Shown here: positions 17,728 to 25,514 of the stretch, piece by piece
Layout: the number at the start of each line of letters is the position of its first letter
How positions within the stretch are numbered: position 1 is the stretch's first letter
Assembly (NCBI RefSeq): GCF_042676045.1
Contig: NZ_JBHTJV010000003.1
Coordinates: 781,545-845,544, forward strand
Origin: Pseudahrensia aquimaris
GTDB taxonomy: Bacteria; Pseudomonadota; Alphaproteobacteria; Rhizobiales; Rhizobiaceae
Direction of reading: 5' to 3'
Length of the DNA: 64,000 nt
The notes under the pieces: model-generated
The model's input: only the letters and a program-made list of their open reading frames with translations
Databases searched by the model: none
What the model was told of the DNA's origin: nothing
Made by a program: the position numbers and the translations under genes

Positions 17728-18855
17728 TTAGCTTAGCCGTTTCACGATGACATTGCCAACGGAATACCCCGCGCCGAACGAACAAATAATGCCGATTCCA
17801 TTCTCGGGAAAGTCTTCATGGTTCTTTGCAAATGCGATGATAGAGCCGGCCGAAGACGTGTTGGCGTAGTCCTGCAAGATATTGGGCTGTTCATGCGGTT
17901 CAGGCGTACGACCCAGCACCTTTTTGCCGATGAAATCGTTCATGCTTTTGTTGGCTTGGTGGAGCCACAGGCGATCAAGCGACTTTGGGTCAATGCCCTC
18001 ATCTTCACAGTGATCGCGGATCAATCCAGACACGATGGGCAACACTTCTTTAAAAACCTTGCGTCCGTTTTGCATGAACTGCATGTCGCGGCGATCTTCC
18101 GTGCCGCTGGGGCGGGATCGGCGCAAAAAACCATTGTTGTTTCGGATATTGTTTGAAAATTGCGTCAGGCAACGGGTGGAGAGAACTTCAAACAAGGTAT
18201 GGGAAACCGCCTGCTCCTTTTCTTCCAAAACTACGGCTGTGCAAACATCACCAAAAATAAAATGACAATCGCGGTCACGCCATTCCAGATGGCCGGAACA
18301 GATCTCAGGGTTGACCATCAAAATGCAATTGGCTGAGCCGGAGCGGATCATATCCGACGCCGCCTGAATGCCGAATGTGGCTGAGGAACAGGCGACATTC
18401 ATATCAAAACCGAAGCCTTGAATGCCCAGCGCCTCTTGGATTTCGATAGCGATAGCCGGATAGGCCCGCTCGTGGTTTGAAGCGGCGCAGATCACCGCAT
18501 CGACTTCAGACGGCGCCTTGCCAGCACGAGCCAGCGCTTCGGTCGCGGCCTCGATTGCCATCTCGGTCATGATGCCGTGTTCTTCATCGTCTCTCTGGCG
18601 AAGCTGTGGATGCATCATATCGGGATTGAGAATGCCCGATTTGTTCATCACATGGCGGCGTTCGATTCCGGAGGCGTTGAATATGAATTCGGCGCTGGAA
18701 TGGGGTATTGGGTCGCGGTGGCCTCCCGCAATCTCCTCGGCATGTTCGGCGTTCTGCTTGTCGGCATAGGCATTGAATGCCTCGACCAGTTCATCGTTGG
18801 TGATAACTTCCTGCGGCGTAAAGACACCGGCACCGCTGATAACTACTGAACGCAT
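17728..18855 (-). CDS. Beta-ketoacyl-ACP synthase III family enzyme
   Basis: 375 residues with the thiolase fold of KAS III. The nucleophile is Cys156 in NVACSSATFG, with His299 in LHQANKSMNDFI and Asn332 in DYANTSSAGS completing the triad. It is longer than housekeeping FabH (about 320) owing to an N-terminal insertion around residues 30-95. From memory it resembles the Pseudomonas group exemplified by PA3286, which condenses an acyl-CoA such as octanoyl-CoA with malonyl-ACP; this is recollection, not a search. It ends five bases before alkB, so the two are very likely one operon. The pair could channel alkane-derived acyl-CoA into fatty acid synthesis. Confidence 0.85.
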   Translation of the reverse strand: MRSVVISGAGVFTPQEVITNDELVEAFNAYADKQNAEHAEEIAGGHRDPIPHSSAEFIFNASGIERRHVMNKSGILNPDMMHPQLRQRDDEEHGIMTEMAIEAATEALARAGKAPSEVDAVICAASNHERAYPAIAIEIQEALGIQGFGFDMNVACSSATFGIQAASDMIRSGSANCILMVNPEICSGHLEWRDRDCHFIFGDVCTAVVLEEKEQAVSHTLFEVLSTRCLTQFSNNIRNNNGFLRRSRPSGTEDRRDMQFMQNGRKVFKEVLPIVSGLIRDHCEDEGIDPKSLDRLWLHQANKSMNDFIGKKVLGRTPEPHEQPNILQDYANTSSAGSIIAFAKNHEDFPENGIGIICSFGAGYSVGNVIVKRLS

Positions 18856-18932
18856 AATCTATTCCAACCCCTTGTGTGGTAGCCAAAACTAGAGCCAAGT
18901 TGGGGCGATAACAAGCCGGAGTGAAAGTCCTT

Positions 18933-20072
18933 ATGAGCGGGAAAAACACGAAATCCCTCGCCACGCATTTTGCCCAAGCTGGAGGGGCGATAGACCCGAC
19001 GACCGGCGCTGTCGTGCCGCCCATTCACAACGCGACGACCTTTGTGCGCGATGAAAATTACGAGCCGTTCAGCCCCGACCACATCTATTCGCGCGATCAA
19101 AACGATCTGTATCGGTTGGCTGAAAGTCTGTTGTGCGAGGCGGAACACGCGCAAGCTGGCTTGCTGCTGCCTTCAGGCATGGCGGCTGTGGCAACGCTGG
19201 TTCGCACCGTGCCAAACCGGGGTCGCATCGTTTTGCAATCCGGCATCTACTGGGCAGCGACCAAATTCGTGCGCGAATTTTGTGCGCGTCGTCAGGTGGA
19301 ATTGGTGGAGGTTGATTGCGCCGATCAAGCCGCTTTTCGCGAGGTTTTGGAAGGCCAAAAGGCTGATCTGGTTTGGATTGAAACACCGTCTAACCCCTAT
19401 TTGAAAACGGTTGATGTCGCTGCAAGCGCAAAGCTGGCCCATGCAGCCGGTGCGGTGCTGGCCGTCGATTCAACCGCGGCCACTCCGATCCTTCAACAGC
19501 CGCTGGATTTGGGTGCAGACATTGTGATGCATTCTGCGACTAAAGGCATCAACGGTCATAGCGATGTTCTTGCGGGCTTTGTCGCCTGCCGGGATGCGTC
19601 TCACCCCATTTGGGAACTCTTGAAGACAGACCGCGCGGGCGCGGGCGCTGTTATCGGTTCGTTCGAAGCATGGTTGTTGGTGCGCGGCATGCGCACGCTG
19701 CCGTTGCGGGTGGAGCGAATGAGCGAGAACGCGCTTGCGGTGGCTGAAGCCATGCACGCTCATTCTGGGATAGACTCCGTGCTCTATCCCGGTCTGCCCA
19801 GCGACCCTGGCCATGTGCTCGCCAAAGAGCAGATGAGTGGAGGCTTTGGCTCGTTGCTTTCCATCCGCGTGAAGGGCGGTCGCGAAGCGGCGCTGAAAGC
19901 CGTTGGCAAGATGCAGGTGTTCAAGCGCGCAACGTCGCTCGGCGGGGTTGAAAGTCTGGTCGAACACCGTCACACGATTGAAAACACTGTGCCGGACGAT
20001 TTGCTGCGGCTGTCGGTTGGCATTGAGAGCGCCGATGATTTGATTGGCGATCTCGTGCAAGCACTGGGCTAA
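18933..20072 (+). CDS. PLP-dependent trans-sulfuration enzyme (cystathionine gamma-synthase/lyase family)
   Basis: 379 residues of the Cys/Met metabolism PLP family. The cofactor-binding Lys lies in HSATKGINGHSDVLAG near residue 202; the phosphate-binding region LLLPSGMAAVATL and ETPSNPYLKTVD are also family features. Members include cystathionine gamma-synthase, cystathionine lyases and methionine gamma-lyase, and the exact reaction cannot be fixed here. The start at the ATG at 18933 has GGAG eleven bases upstream; a GTG at 18921 is an alternative. The gene is divergent from the KAS III gene with a short gap, and converges on the SDR gene without any space. Confidence 0.85.
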   Translation: MSGKNTKSLATHFAQAGGAIDPTTGAVVPPIHNATTFVRDENYEPFSPDHIYSRDQNDLYRLAESLLCEAEHAQAGLLLPSGMAAVATLVRTVPNRGRIVLQSGIYWAATKFVREFCARRQVELVEVDCADQAAFREVLEGQKADLVWIETPSNPYLKTVDVAASAKLAHAAGAVLAVDSTAATPILQQPLDLGADIVMHSATKGINGHSDVLAGFVACRDASHPIWELLKTDRAGAGAVIGSFEAWLLVRGMRTLPLRVERMSENALAVAEAMHAHSGIDSVLYPGLPSDPGHVLAKEQMSGGFGSLLSIRVKGGREAALKAVGKMQVFKRATSLGGVESLVEHRHTIENTVPDDLLRLSVGIESADDLIGDLVQALG

Positions 20073-20819
20073 CTAGACGCAACGCCCGCCATCAACCTCC
20101 AGCGCCACGCCAGTGATGAAGTTGGCCTCATCGCTGGCAAGATAAAGAGCGGCATTGGCCATGTCTTGCGGGTCACACATGCGGCCCATCGGGATGACGC
20201 TTTTGAACGCTTCGCGCTTCTCCGGCGTGTCACCGCCAATGAAGTCATCCATCATGGCAGTGGGGCTCACGACAGGGCACAGCGAATTGACGCGGATGTT
20301 CAGCGGCGCAACCTCAACCGCCATGCATTTGCAGGCATTGATGACCCAGGCCTTTGACGCGTTGTACCAAACCAGACCAGGGCGCGGGCGCAGACCGGCA
20401 GTGGACGCGGTAGCGATGATGTTGCCGCCGCCCTGCTTTTCCATCTGCGGGATAACCACTTTGGAGGCGTGAAACAGCGCTTTCATGTTCACATCCGTTA
20501 GACGGTCAAATGTGTCTTCATCAACGCTCAGGAGCGATTGGTTCCGGTGGGTATAGCCAGCGTTCAAAACGAAAATATCGCATGCGCCAAAGGTATTCAC
20601 GGCCGCCTCGATCATCCGTTTATTATCTTCCAGTGAGGCAACATCCACCTGCACTGCCAGTGCAGCATCGCCGATGTCGGATGCACACTTCTGAGCGGCA
20701 TCCATGTTCGTGTCGGCAATGATGACCTTTGCTCCCTCGGCTGCAAACCGTTTGGCCATCGCTTCGCCAAAACCGGCACCAGCGCCGGTGATAACCGCAA
20801 CTTTTCCCTCCAGCCGCAT
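20073..20819 (-). CDS. Short-chain dehydrogenase/reductase
   Basis: 248 residues, a classical SDR using NAD(P)H. The cofactor motif TGAGAGFG stands at about 10-17, NAG in VLNAGYTH near 90, and the catalytic Tyr-Lys in YNASK near 155, with the C-terminal ITGVALEVDGG. The first-strand Asp in VIIADTN suggests NAD preference. I set the start at the ATG at 20819 because GGGAGG lies about eight bases upstream; a longer frame continues to 21083 but overlaps the divergent GNAT gene. The substrate is unknown; 3-oxoacyl-ACP/CoA reductases and sugar or alcohol dehydrogenases share this build. Confidence 0.88.
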   Translation of the reverse strand: MRLEGKVAVITGAGAGFGEAMAKRFAAEGAKVIIADTNMDAAQKCASDIGDAALAVQVDVASLEDNKRMIEAAVNTFGACDIFVLNAGYTHRNQSLLSVDEDTFDRLTDVNMKALFHASKVVIPQMEKQGGGNIIATASTAGLRPRPGLVWYNASKAWVINACKCMAVEVAPLNIRVNSLCPVVSPTAMMDDFIGGDTPEKREAFKSVIPMGRMCDPQDMANAALYLASDEANFITGVALEVDGGRCV

Positions 20820-20909
20820 GGACCTAACCTCCCTTACGTTTTCAACTTGCCAATCCTGTTGAAGCCGCCAGAGTATGGCAAGCCTTCTTCTCAACCGTGC
20901 TTTGTTTTC

Positions 20910-21365
20910 ATGTCCCAGCCCTGCTTCATCCGCCCTGCGACGGCAGCTGATGTTCCATTTCTTCAAGCCTGTGCGCAAAGCGCCTACGAGATTTATATTG
21001 CTGCTATCGGCCAGAAGCCCGCGCCGATGGTGTTTAATTTTGAGGCGCATTTGGCAGACCACACCATCGAAGTCATCGAGCAAACCGGTGGTGTTGCAGG
21101 CTACATGGTTTGGAACCTCATGGATAAATGCCTATTTCTCGATTCCATCGCTATCTTGCCGTCCCACCAAGGCAAAGGCTTGGCATCACAGGCCATGAGG
21201 CATCTGGAGGCGCAGGCCAAGGCTAATGGCAAGGCTGCGATTGAGCTTTACACCAATGAGAAAATGACCGGGAACCTAACGCTCTATCCGCATTTGGGAT
21301 TTGTCGAAACCGACCGCCGGCAAGAAGATGGGTTCAATCGCGTTTTCTTCCGCAAGTGTCTTTGA
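20910..21365 (+). CDS. GNAT-family N-acetyltransferase
   Basis: 151 residues from the ATG at 20910. It has the GNAT fold: an N-terminal IRPATAADVPFLQACAQSAYE stretch, strand 4 LDSIAILPSHQGKGLASQAM with the acetyl-CoA pyrophosphate loop HQGKGLA, and the C-terminal LYPHLGFVETDR. It transfers an acetyl group from acetyl-CoA to an unknown amine. It is divergent from the SDR gene and followed by zwf after 71 bases with a palindrome between. An earlier in-frame ATG at 20847 is possible but adds residues unlike the family N-terminus. Confidence 0.82.
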   Translation: MSQPCFIRPATAADVPFLQACAQSAYEIYIAAIGQKPAPMVFNFEAHLADHTIEVIEQTGGVAGYMVWNLMDKCLFLDSIAILPSHQGKGLASQAMRHLEAQAKANGKAAIELYTNEKMTGNLTLYPHLGFVETDRRQEDGFNRVFFRKCL

Positions 21366-21388
21366 CTCGGTTGAACATTTACAACGCT

Positions 21389-21406
21389 AATTTAATCGAT
21401 TAAATT
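21389..21406. promoter_or_regulatory. Perfect 18-bp palindrome upstream of zwf
   Basis: AATTTAATCGATTAAATT is fully self-complementary and ends 30 bases before the zwf start. Entner-Doudoroff operons are often controlled by RpiR/HexR-type repressors that bind AT-rich palindromes of similar size. The sequence is not the classical HexR consensus, so the regulator is inferred only by class. Confidence 0.5.
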
Positions 21407-21436
21407 TCTGACACGCCTCTGTGAAAGAATTTGCCT

Positions 21437-22915
21437 GTGACCCGTCAGATTATTCCTGTTGCCCCCTTTGACTATGTGCTGTTCGGCGGCACGGGTGATC
21501 TTGCACAGCGTAAATTATTGCCTGCTCTCTACCATCGAGACCTTGACGGCCAACTGCCCGACGCAGCACGCCTGATCGGGGCCTCTCGCGCTGAATTTGA
21601 TGCTGACGGCTATCAGGCCTTTGCCCGCGAAGCACTAGAGCAGCACGTGCCAGCCACGCTCTTGGAAGCAGAATGTCTGGAGCGGTTCCTCGCCCGGCTA
21701 GACTACGTTGCCATCGACGCTATGTCAGATGACGGATGGAATGATTTGAAATCCATGCTCGATGCACGCGACGATGGGCGCATCCGCGCTTACTATCTCG
21801 CTGTCGGGCCACGCCTGTTTGGTCCGATCGCCGAAAGGCTCGACAAGTTTGATTTGATCGACGAGCGAACAAGGCTTGTAATTGAAAAACCTCTCGGTCA
21901 CGACTTGGATTCCGCAATTGCACTCAACAATGCGGTGGGCGCCCATTTTCGGGAAGATCAGGTTTTCCGCATCGACCATTATCTTGGCAAGGAAACGGTC
22001 CAAAACCTTCTGGCACTGCGCTTTGCCAATGTGATGTTCGAGCCACTCTGGAACGCGGCTCACATTGACCATGTTCAGATCACAGTTGCTGAAACAGTCG
22101 GTGTCGGCGACAGGGCCGGCTACTACAACCGCTCCGGCGCGATGCGCGACATGGTGCAGAACCATCTGCTGCAATTACTCTGCCTTGTGGCAATGGAACC
22201 GCCTGCTTCGGGCGAAGCGGATTCGATCCGCGATGAAAAACTGAAAGTGCTTCGCTCTTTAAGGCCGATCACAGGAGAGAACATCGAAGCAACTACCGTG
22301 CGCGCTCAATACAAAGCCGGTGCCGGGCCTGATGGCAAAGTAGATGGCTTTCTCGATGAGTTGGGCGAGGCAAGCGATACGGAGACCTTTGTCTCGCTAA
22401 AGGCTGAAATCGACAATTGGCGCTGGGCGGGCGTGCCGTTTTACATGCGCACGGGCAAGCGCATGGCGATGCGCATGTCTGAAATCGTCATCCAGTTTCG
22501 AAGTGTTCCCCATTCGGTATTTGGTTCCGGCGCAGGTGCGCCCGTTGCGAACCAATTGGTGTTGCGTTTGCAGCCTGATGAGTTCGTCAAGCAATGGATC
22601 ATGATCAAAGACCCCGGACCTGGCGGGATGCGGTTGAAACACGTTCCGCTGGATATGAGTTTCGCAGAGAATTTCGACGAGCGCGCGCCGGATGCTTATG
22701 AACGCCTGCTTCTTGATGTAATCCGCGGCAACCAGACCCTGTTCATGCGCCGCGACGAAGTAGAGGCCGCATGGCGCTGGATTGATCCGATCTTTGAAGC
22801 CTGGGAAGACCGTTCCCAAGCCGTGCGCAGCTATACCGCAGGAACTTGGGGGCCGAGCCAATCAATTGCTATGATTGAGCGCGATGGGCGAACTTGGAAT
22901 GACGGCGATGCTTGA
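21437..22915 (+). CDS. zwf: Glucose-6-phosphate 1-dehydrogenase
   Basis: 492 residues oxidising glucose-6-phosphate to 6-phosphogluconolactone with NADP (or NAD). The N-terminal nucleotide motif LFGGTGDLAQRKLLPALYH and the active-site signature RIDHYLGKETVQNLLALRFAN with its catalytic His-Asp pair are clear. VPFYMRTGKRM sits in the C-terminal domain. The start is GTG at 21437 or TTG at 21431; GAAAG eight bases ahead favours GTG. It heads the zwf-pgl-edd operon; its stop overlaps the pgl start. Confidence 0.95.
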   Translation: MTRQIIPVAPFDYVLFGGTGDLAQRKLLPALYHRDLDGQLPDAARLIGASRAEFDADGYQAFAREALEQHVPATLLEAECLERFLARLDYVAIDAMSDDGWNDLKSMLDARDDGRIRAYYLAVGPRLFGPIAERLDKFDLIDERTRLVIEKPLGHDLDSAIALNNAVGAHFREDQVFRIDHYLGKETVQNLLALRFANVMFEPLWNAAHIDHVQITVAETVGVGDRAGYYNRSGAMRDMVQNHLLQLLCLVAMEPPASGEADSIRDEKLKVLRSLRPITGENIEATTVRAQYKAGAGPDGKVDGFLDELGEASDTETFVSLKAEIDNWRWAGVPFYMRTGKRMAMRMSEIVIQFRSVPHSVFGSGAGAPVANQLVLRLQPDEFVKQWIMIKDPGPGGMRLKHVPLDMSFAENFDERAPDAYERLLLDVIRGNQTLFMRRDEVEAAWRWIDPIFEAWEDRSQAVRSYTAGTWGPSQSIAMIERDGRTWNDGDA

Positions 22916-23582
22916 GTCCACGATGGTTGATATGGAAATTTTCGACAGTCGCGAGAGCCTTGCTGAAAATTTGGCCAAATCCATAGGCGACAGTTTGCGC
23001 GAAGCGATTTCCGAACGCGGAGCGGCGAGCATGGCTGTTTCCGGCGGCAGCACGCCAAAGCTGATGTTCCAAGCCTTGTCTCAACAGGATGTCGATTGGT
23101 CTCGCGTGACCATCACGCTGGTCGACGACCGCTGTGTTGCTCCCAATCACGATCGCAGCAACGATCGCTTTGTGCGGCTCAACCTGATGCAGAACTGGGC
23201 AGCGCAGGCACGTTTTTTGCCGCTTATCGGCGCCAAGGCGGAAGACCTCACCGCGCTTATGCCGTTCAGTATATGCCTGTTAGGCATGGGAACAGACGGC
23301 CATACAGCCTCGTTCTTTCCCAGCGGAGATACGCTGGCGCAAGCGACCGACCCAAAACAAGCCGCTCCCATGATCCACCTGAGCGCAAAAGGCGCTGGCG
23401 AAGAGCGGGTGACACTCACCCTACCTGCTATCATCAGTGCCAAGCGCTTGATCTTGCATATCGAAGGCGCAGAAAAACGAGCTGTTCTTGATAAGGCGCA
23501 AAAGTCTGGTGACGCCAATAAGCTGCCCATCCGCCATGTTTTGCGCGCTAGCAAGACGATTGAGACATATTGGGCCGCGTGA
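22908..23582 (+). CDS. pgl: 6-phosphogluconolactonase
   Basis: 224 residues hydrolysing 6-phosphogluconolactone to 6-phosphogluconate. Family segments are SGGSTPKLMFQAL (sugar-phosphate loop), TLVDDRCVAPNHDRSN and LLGMGTDGHTASFFP. The ATG at 22908 overlaps the zwf stop by eight bases, giving translational coupling; an in-frame ATG at 22923 is an alternative. It lies between zwf and edd, the usual alphaproteobacterial order. Confidence 0.93.
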   Translation: MLESTMVDMEIFDSRESLAENLAKSIGDSLREAISERGAASMAVSGGSTPKLMFQALSQQDVDWSRVTITLVDDRCVAPNHDRSNDRFVRLNLMQNWAAQARFLPLIGAKAEDLTALMPFSICLLGMGTDGHTASFFPSGDTLAQATDPKQAAPMIHLSAKGAGEERVTLTLPAIISAKRLILHIEGAEKRAVLDKAQKSGDANKLPIRHVLRASKTIETYWAA

Positions 23583-23619
23583 AAGCGGCAGCCAACGCAA
23601 CAGTCGAGGAATTGAAGCT

Positions 23620-25428
23620 ATGACAGTCAAAGCCATCGAAGATGTGACCAAACGGCTTGTCGAAAGATCCAAGCCAACGCGCGAAATCTATCTCGACCGT
23701 GTACGCGCTGCCGCTGATGCTGGGCCGCACCGTTCGTCGCTGACCTGCGGAAATCTCGCCCACGGTTTTGCCGCATGTGCGCCCACTGACAAAGAGCGGC
23801 TTAAGGGCGATGTGGTGCCGAACATTGCCATTGTAACCTCTTACAACGACATGTTGTCGGCCCATGCGCCGTTTGCACGTTTCCCCGATCTCATCAAACA
23901 AGCCGCCAGTGAGGCGGGTGCTGTGGCGCAAGTTGCAGGTGGTGTTCCCGCCATGTGCGATGGGGTTACCCAAGGCCAGCGTGGCATGGAACTATCGCTG
24001 TTTTCGCGCGATGTGATCGCGATGGCGACAGCCATTGCACTGTCGCACAATATGTTTGATGCGGCGATGTATCTAGGCGTTTGCGACAAGATCGTGCCCG
24101 GCCTTCTGATCGGCGCACTTACCTTCGGCCATCTACCAGCAGTGTTTGTGCCGGCAGGACCAATGCCAAGTGGCTTGCCCAACAACGAGAAAGTGCGCAT
24201 CCGGCAGCTTTACGCAGAAGGCAAAGTCGGACGCGAAGAATTGCTGGAAGCAGAGAGCGCATCATACCATTCGCCCGGCACCTGTACATTCTACGGCACA
24301 GCAAACTCCAACCAGATGTTGATGGAATTTATGGGGCTTCATCTGCCTGGATCGAGCTTCATTAACCCGGATACGCCGCTGCGCGATCGGCTTACGGCAG
24401 AGGCGACGCGCCAAGCGCTGTCCATTACAGCAGGCGGCAACGCGTTCACCCCTGTAGGCGAAATGATCGATGAAAAGAGCATCGTCAACGCCATCATCGG
24501 CCTGCATGCTACGGGTGGCTCAACCAACCACGTGTTGCATCTGGTTGCGATTGCAAAGGCGGCTGGAATTTCGCTGACGCTGGAAGACATGTCGGACCTT
24601 GCCGATTGCACGCCGTTGATGGCACGGGTCTATCCGAACGGCATGGCAGACGTGAACCATTTCCACGCCGCTGGCGGCCTGCCTTATTTGATCGGCGAAT
24701 TGCTGCGCGGCGGCCATCTTCATGAGGACGTTTCCACCATTAACGGTCGTGGTCTCTCGCGCATGGCACAGGAGCCAAAACTCGAAGGCGACGGTGTGAA
24801 ATTCACGCCTGCAAGCGAAGTGCCGGGCAATGATAAGATTGTGGCAAAGTTAGACGCGCCTTTCGCAAAGGACGGTGGCTTGAAAATGGTGAGCGGCAAT
24901 TTGGGGCGGGCCGTGATCAAGATTTCTGCAGTGAAGAAAGAGCATCACGTGGTGCGCGCACCGGTGCGGGTTTTCGATACACAAAACGGCATCCGCGAAG
25001 CGTTTGAGGCTGGAGAGTTGGATCAGGATATGATCGCGGTTTGCCGCTTCCAAGGCCCTCGCGCCAACGGCATGCCAGAACTTCACAAGCTAACGCCTCC
25101 ACTGGGGGTGTTGCAGGATCGCGGTTACAAGGTTGCACTCATTACCGATGGGCGCATGTCTGGTGCTTCGGGCAAAGTGCCAGCAGCCATCCACCTGTCG
25201 CCAGAAGCTGTCGACGGCGGTTCCATCGCCAAACTGCGCGATGGCGACATGGTGTTACTGGACGCGGTCAATGGCATCTTGGAGGCGGAAGTCGATGCTG
25301 CAGATTGGGCCGCGCGCGCACCTGTTACACTTGATCTTGCCGACAACGAATATGGTATGGGCACTGAAATCTTCGCCGCATTCCGCCGATCGGTTTCGGC
25401 ATCGGATGCAGGTGCATCCGTCCTCTAA
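23620..25428 (+). CDS. edd: Phosphogluconate dehydratase
   Basis: 602 residues of the IlvD/Edd family, converting 6-phosphogluconate to 2-keto-3-deoxy-6-phosphogluconate. Iron-sulfur ligands are expected among Cys in PAMCDGVTQG, LGVCDKIVPG and STNHVLHLVA-flanking segments, and the C-terminus has LITDGRMSGASGKVPAAIHLSPEA. The start at the ATG at 23620 has CGAGGA nine bases upstream and gives the family-length protein; a longer frame to 23488 overlaps pgl. KDPG aldolase (eda) is not in the window. Confidence 0.95.
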   Translation: MTVKAIEDVTKRLVERSKPTREIYLDRVRAAADAGPHRSSLTCGNLAHGFAACAPTDKERLKGDVVPNIAIVTSYNDMLSAHAPFARFPDLIKQAASEAGAVAQVAGGVPAMCDGVTQGQRGMELSLFSRDVIAMATAIALSHNMFDAAMYLGVCDKIVPGLLIGALTFGHLPAVFVPAGPMPSGLPNNEKVRIRQLYAEGKVGREELLEAESASYHSPGTCTFYGTANSNQMLMEFMGLHLPGSSFINPDTPLRDRLTAEATRQALSITAGGNAFTPVGEMIDEKSIVNAIIGLHATGGSTNHVLHLVAIAKAAGISLTLEDMSDLADCTPLMARVYPNGMADVNHFHAAGGLPYLIGELLRGGHLHEDVSTINGRGLSRMAQEPKLEGDGVKFTPASEVPGNDKIVAKLDAPFAKDGGLKMVSGNLGRAVIKISAVKKEHHVVRAPVRVFDTQNGIREAFEAGELDQDMIAVCRFQGPRANGMPELHKLTPPLGVLQDRGYKVALITDGRMSGASGKVPAAIHLSPEAVDGGSIAKLRDGDMVLLDAVNGILEAEVDAADWAARAPVTLDLADNEYGMGTEIFAAFRRSVSASDAGASVL

Positions 25429-25514
25429 ACTTAACCAGTTTCGCAAGTTACATGGTTCCAGAGCCTTCTCGCGCTTGATTTTGCGCAACCGCAGGCGTTT
25501 TCTAGCCTTGTAAT

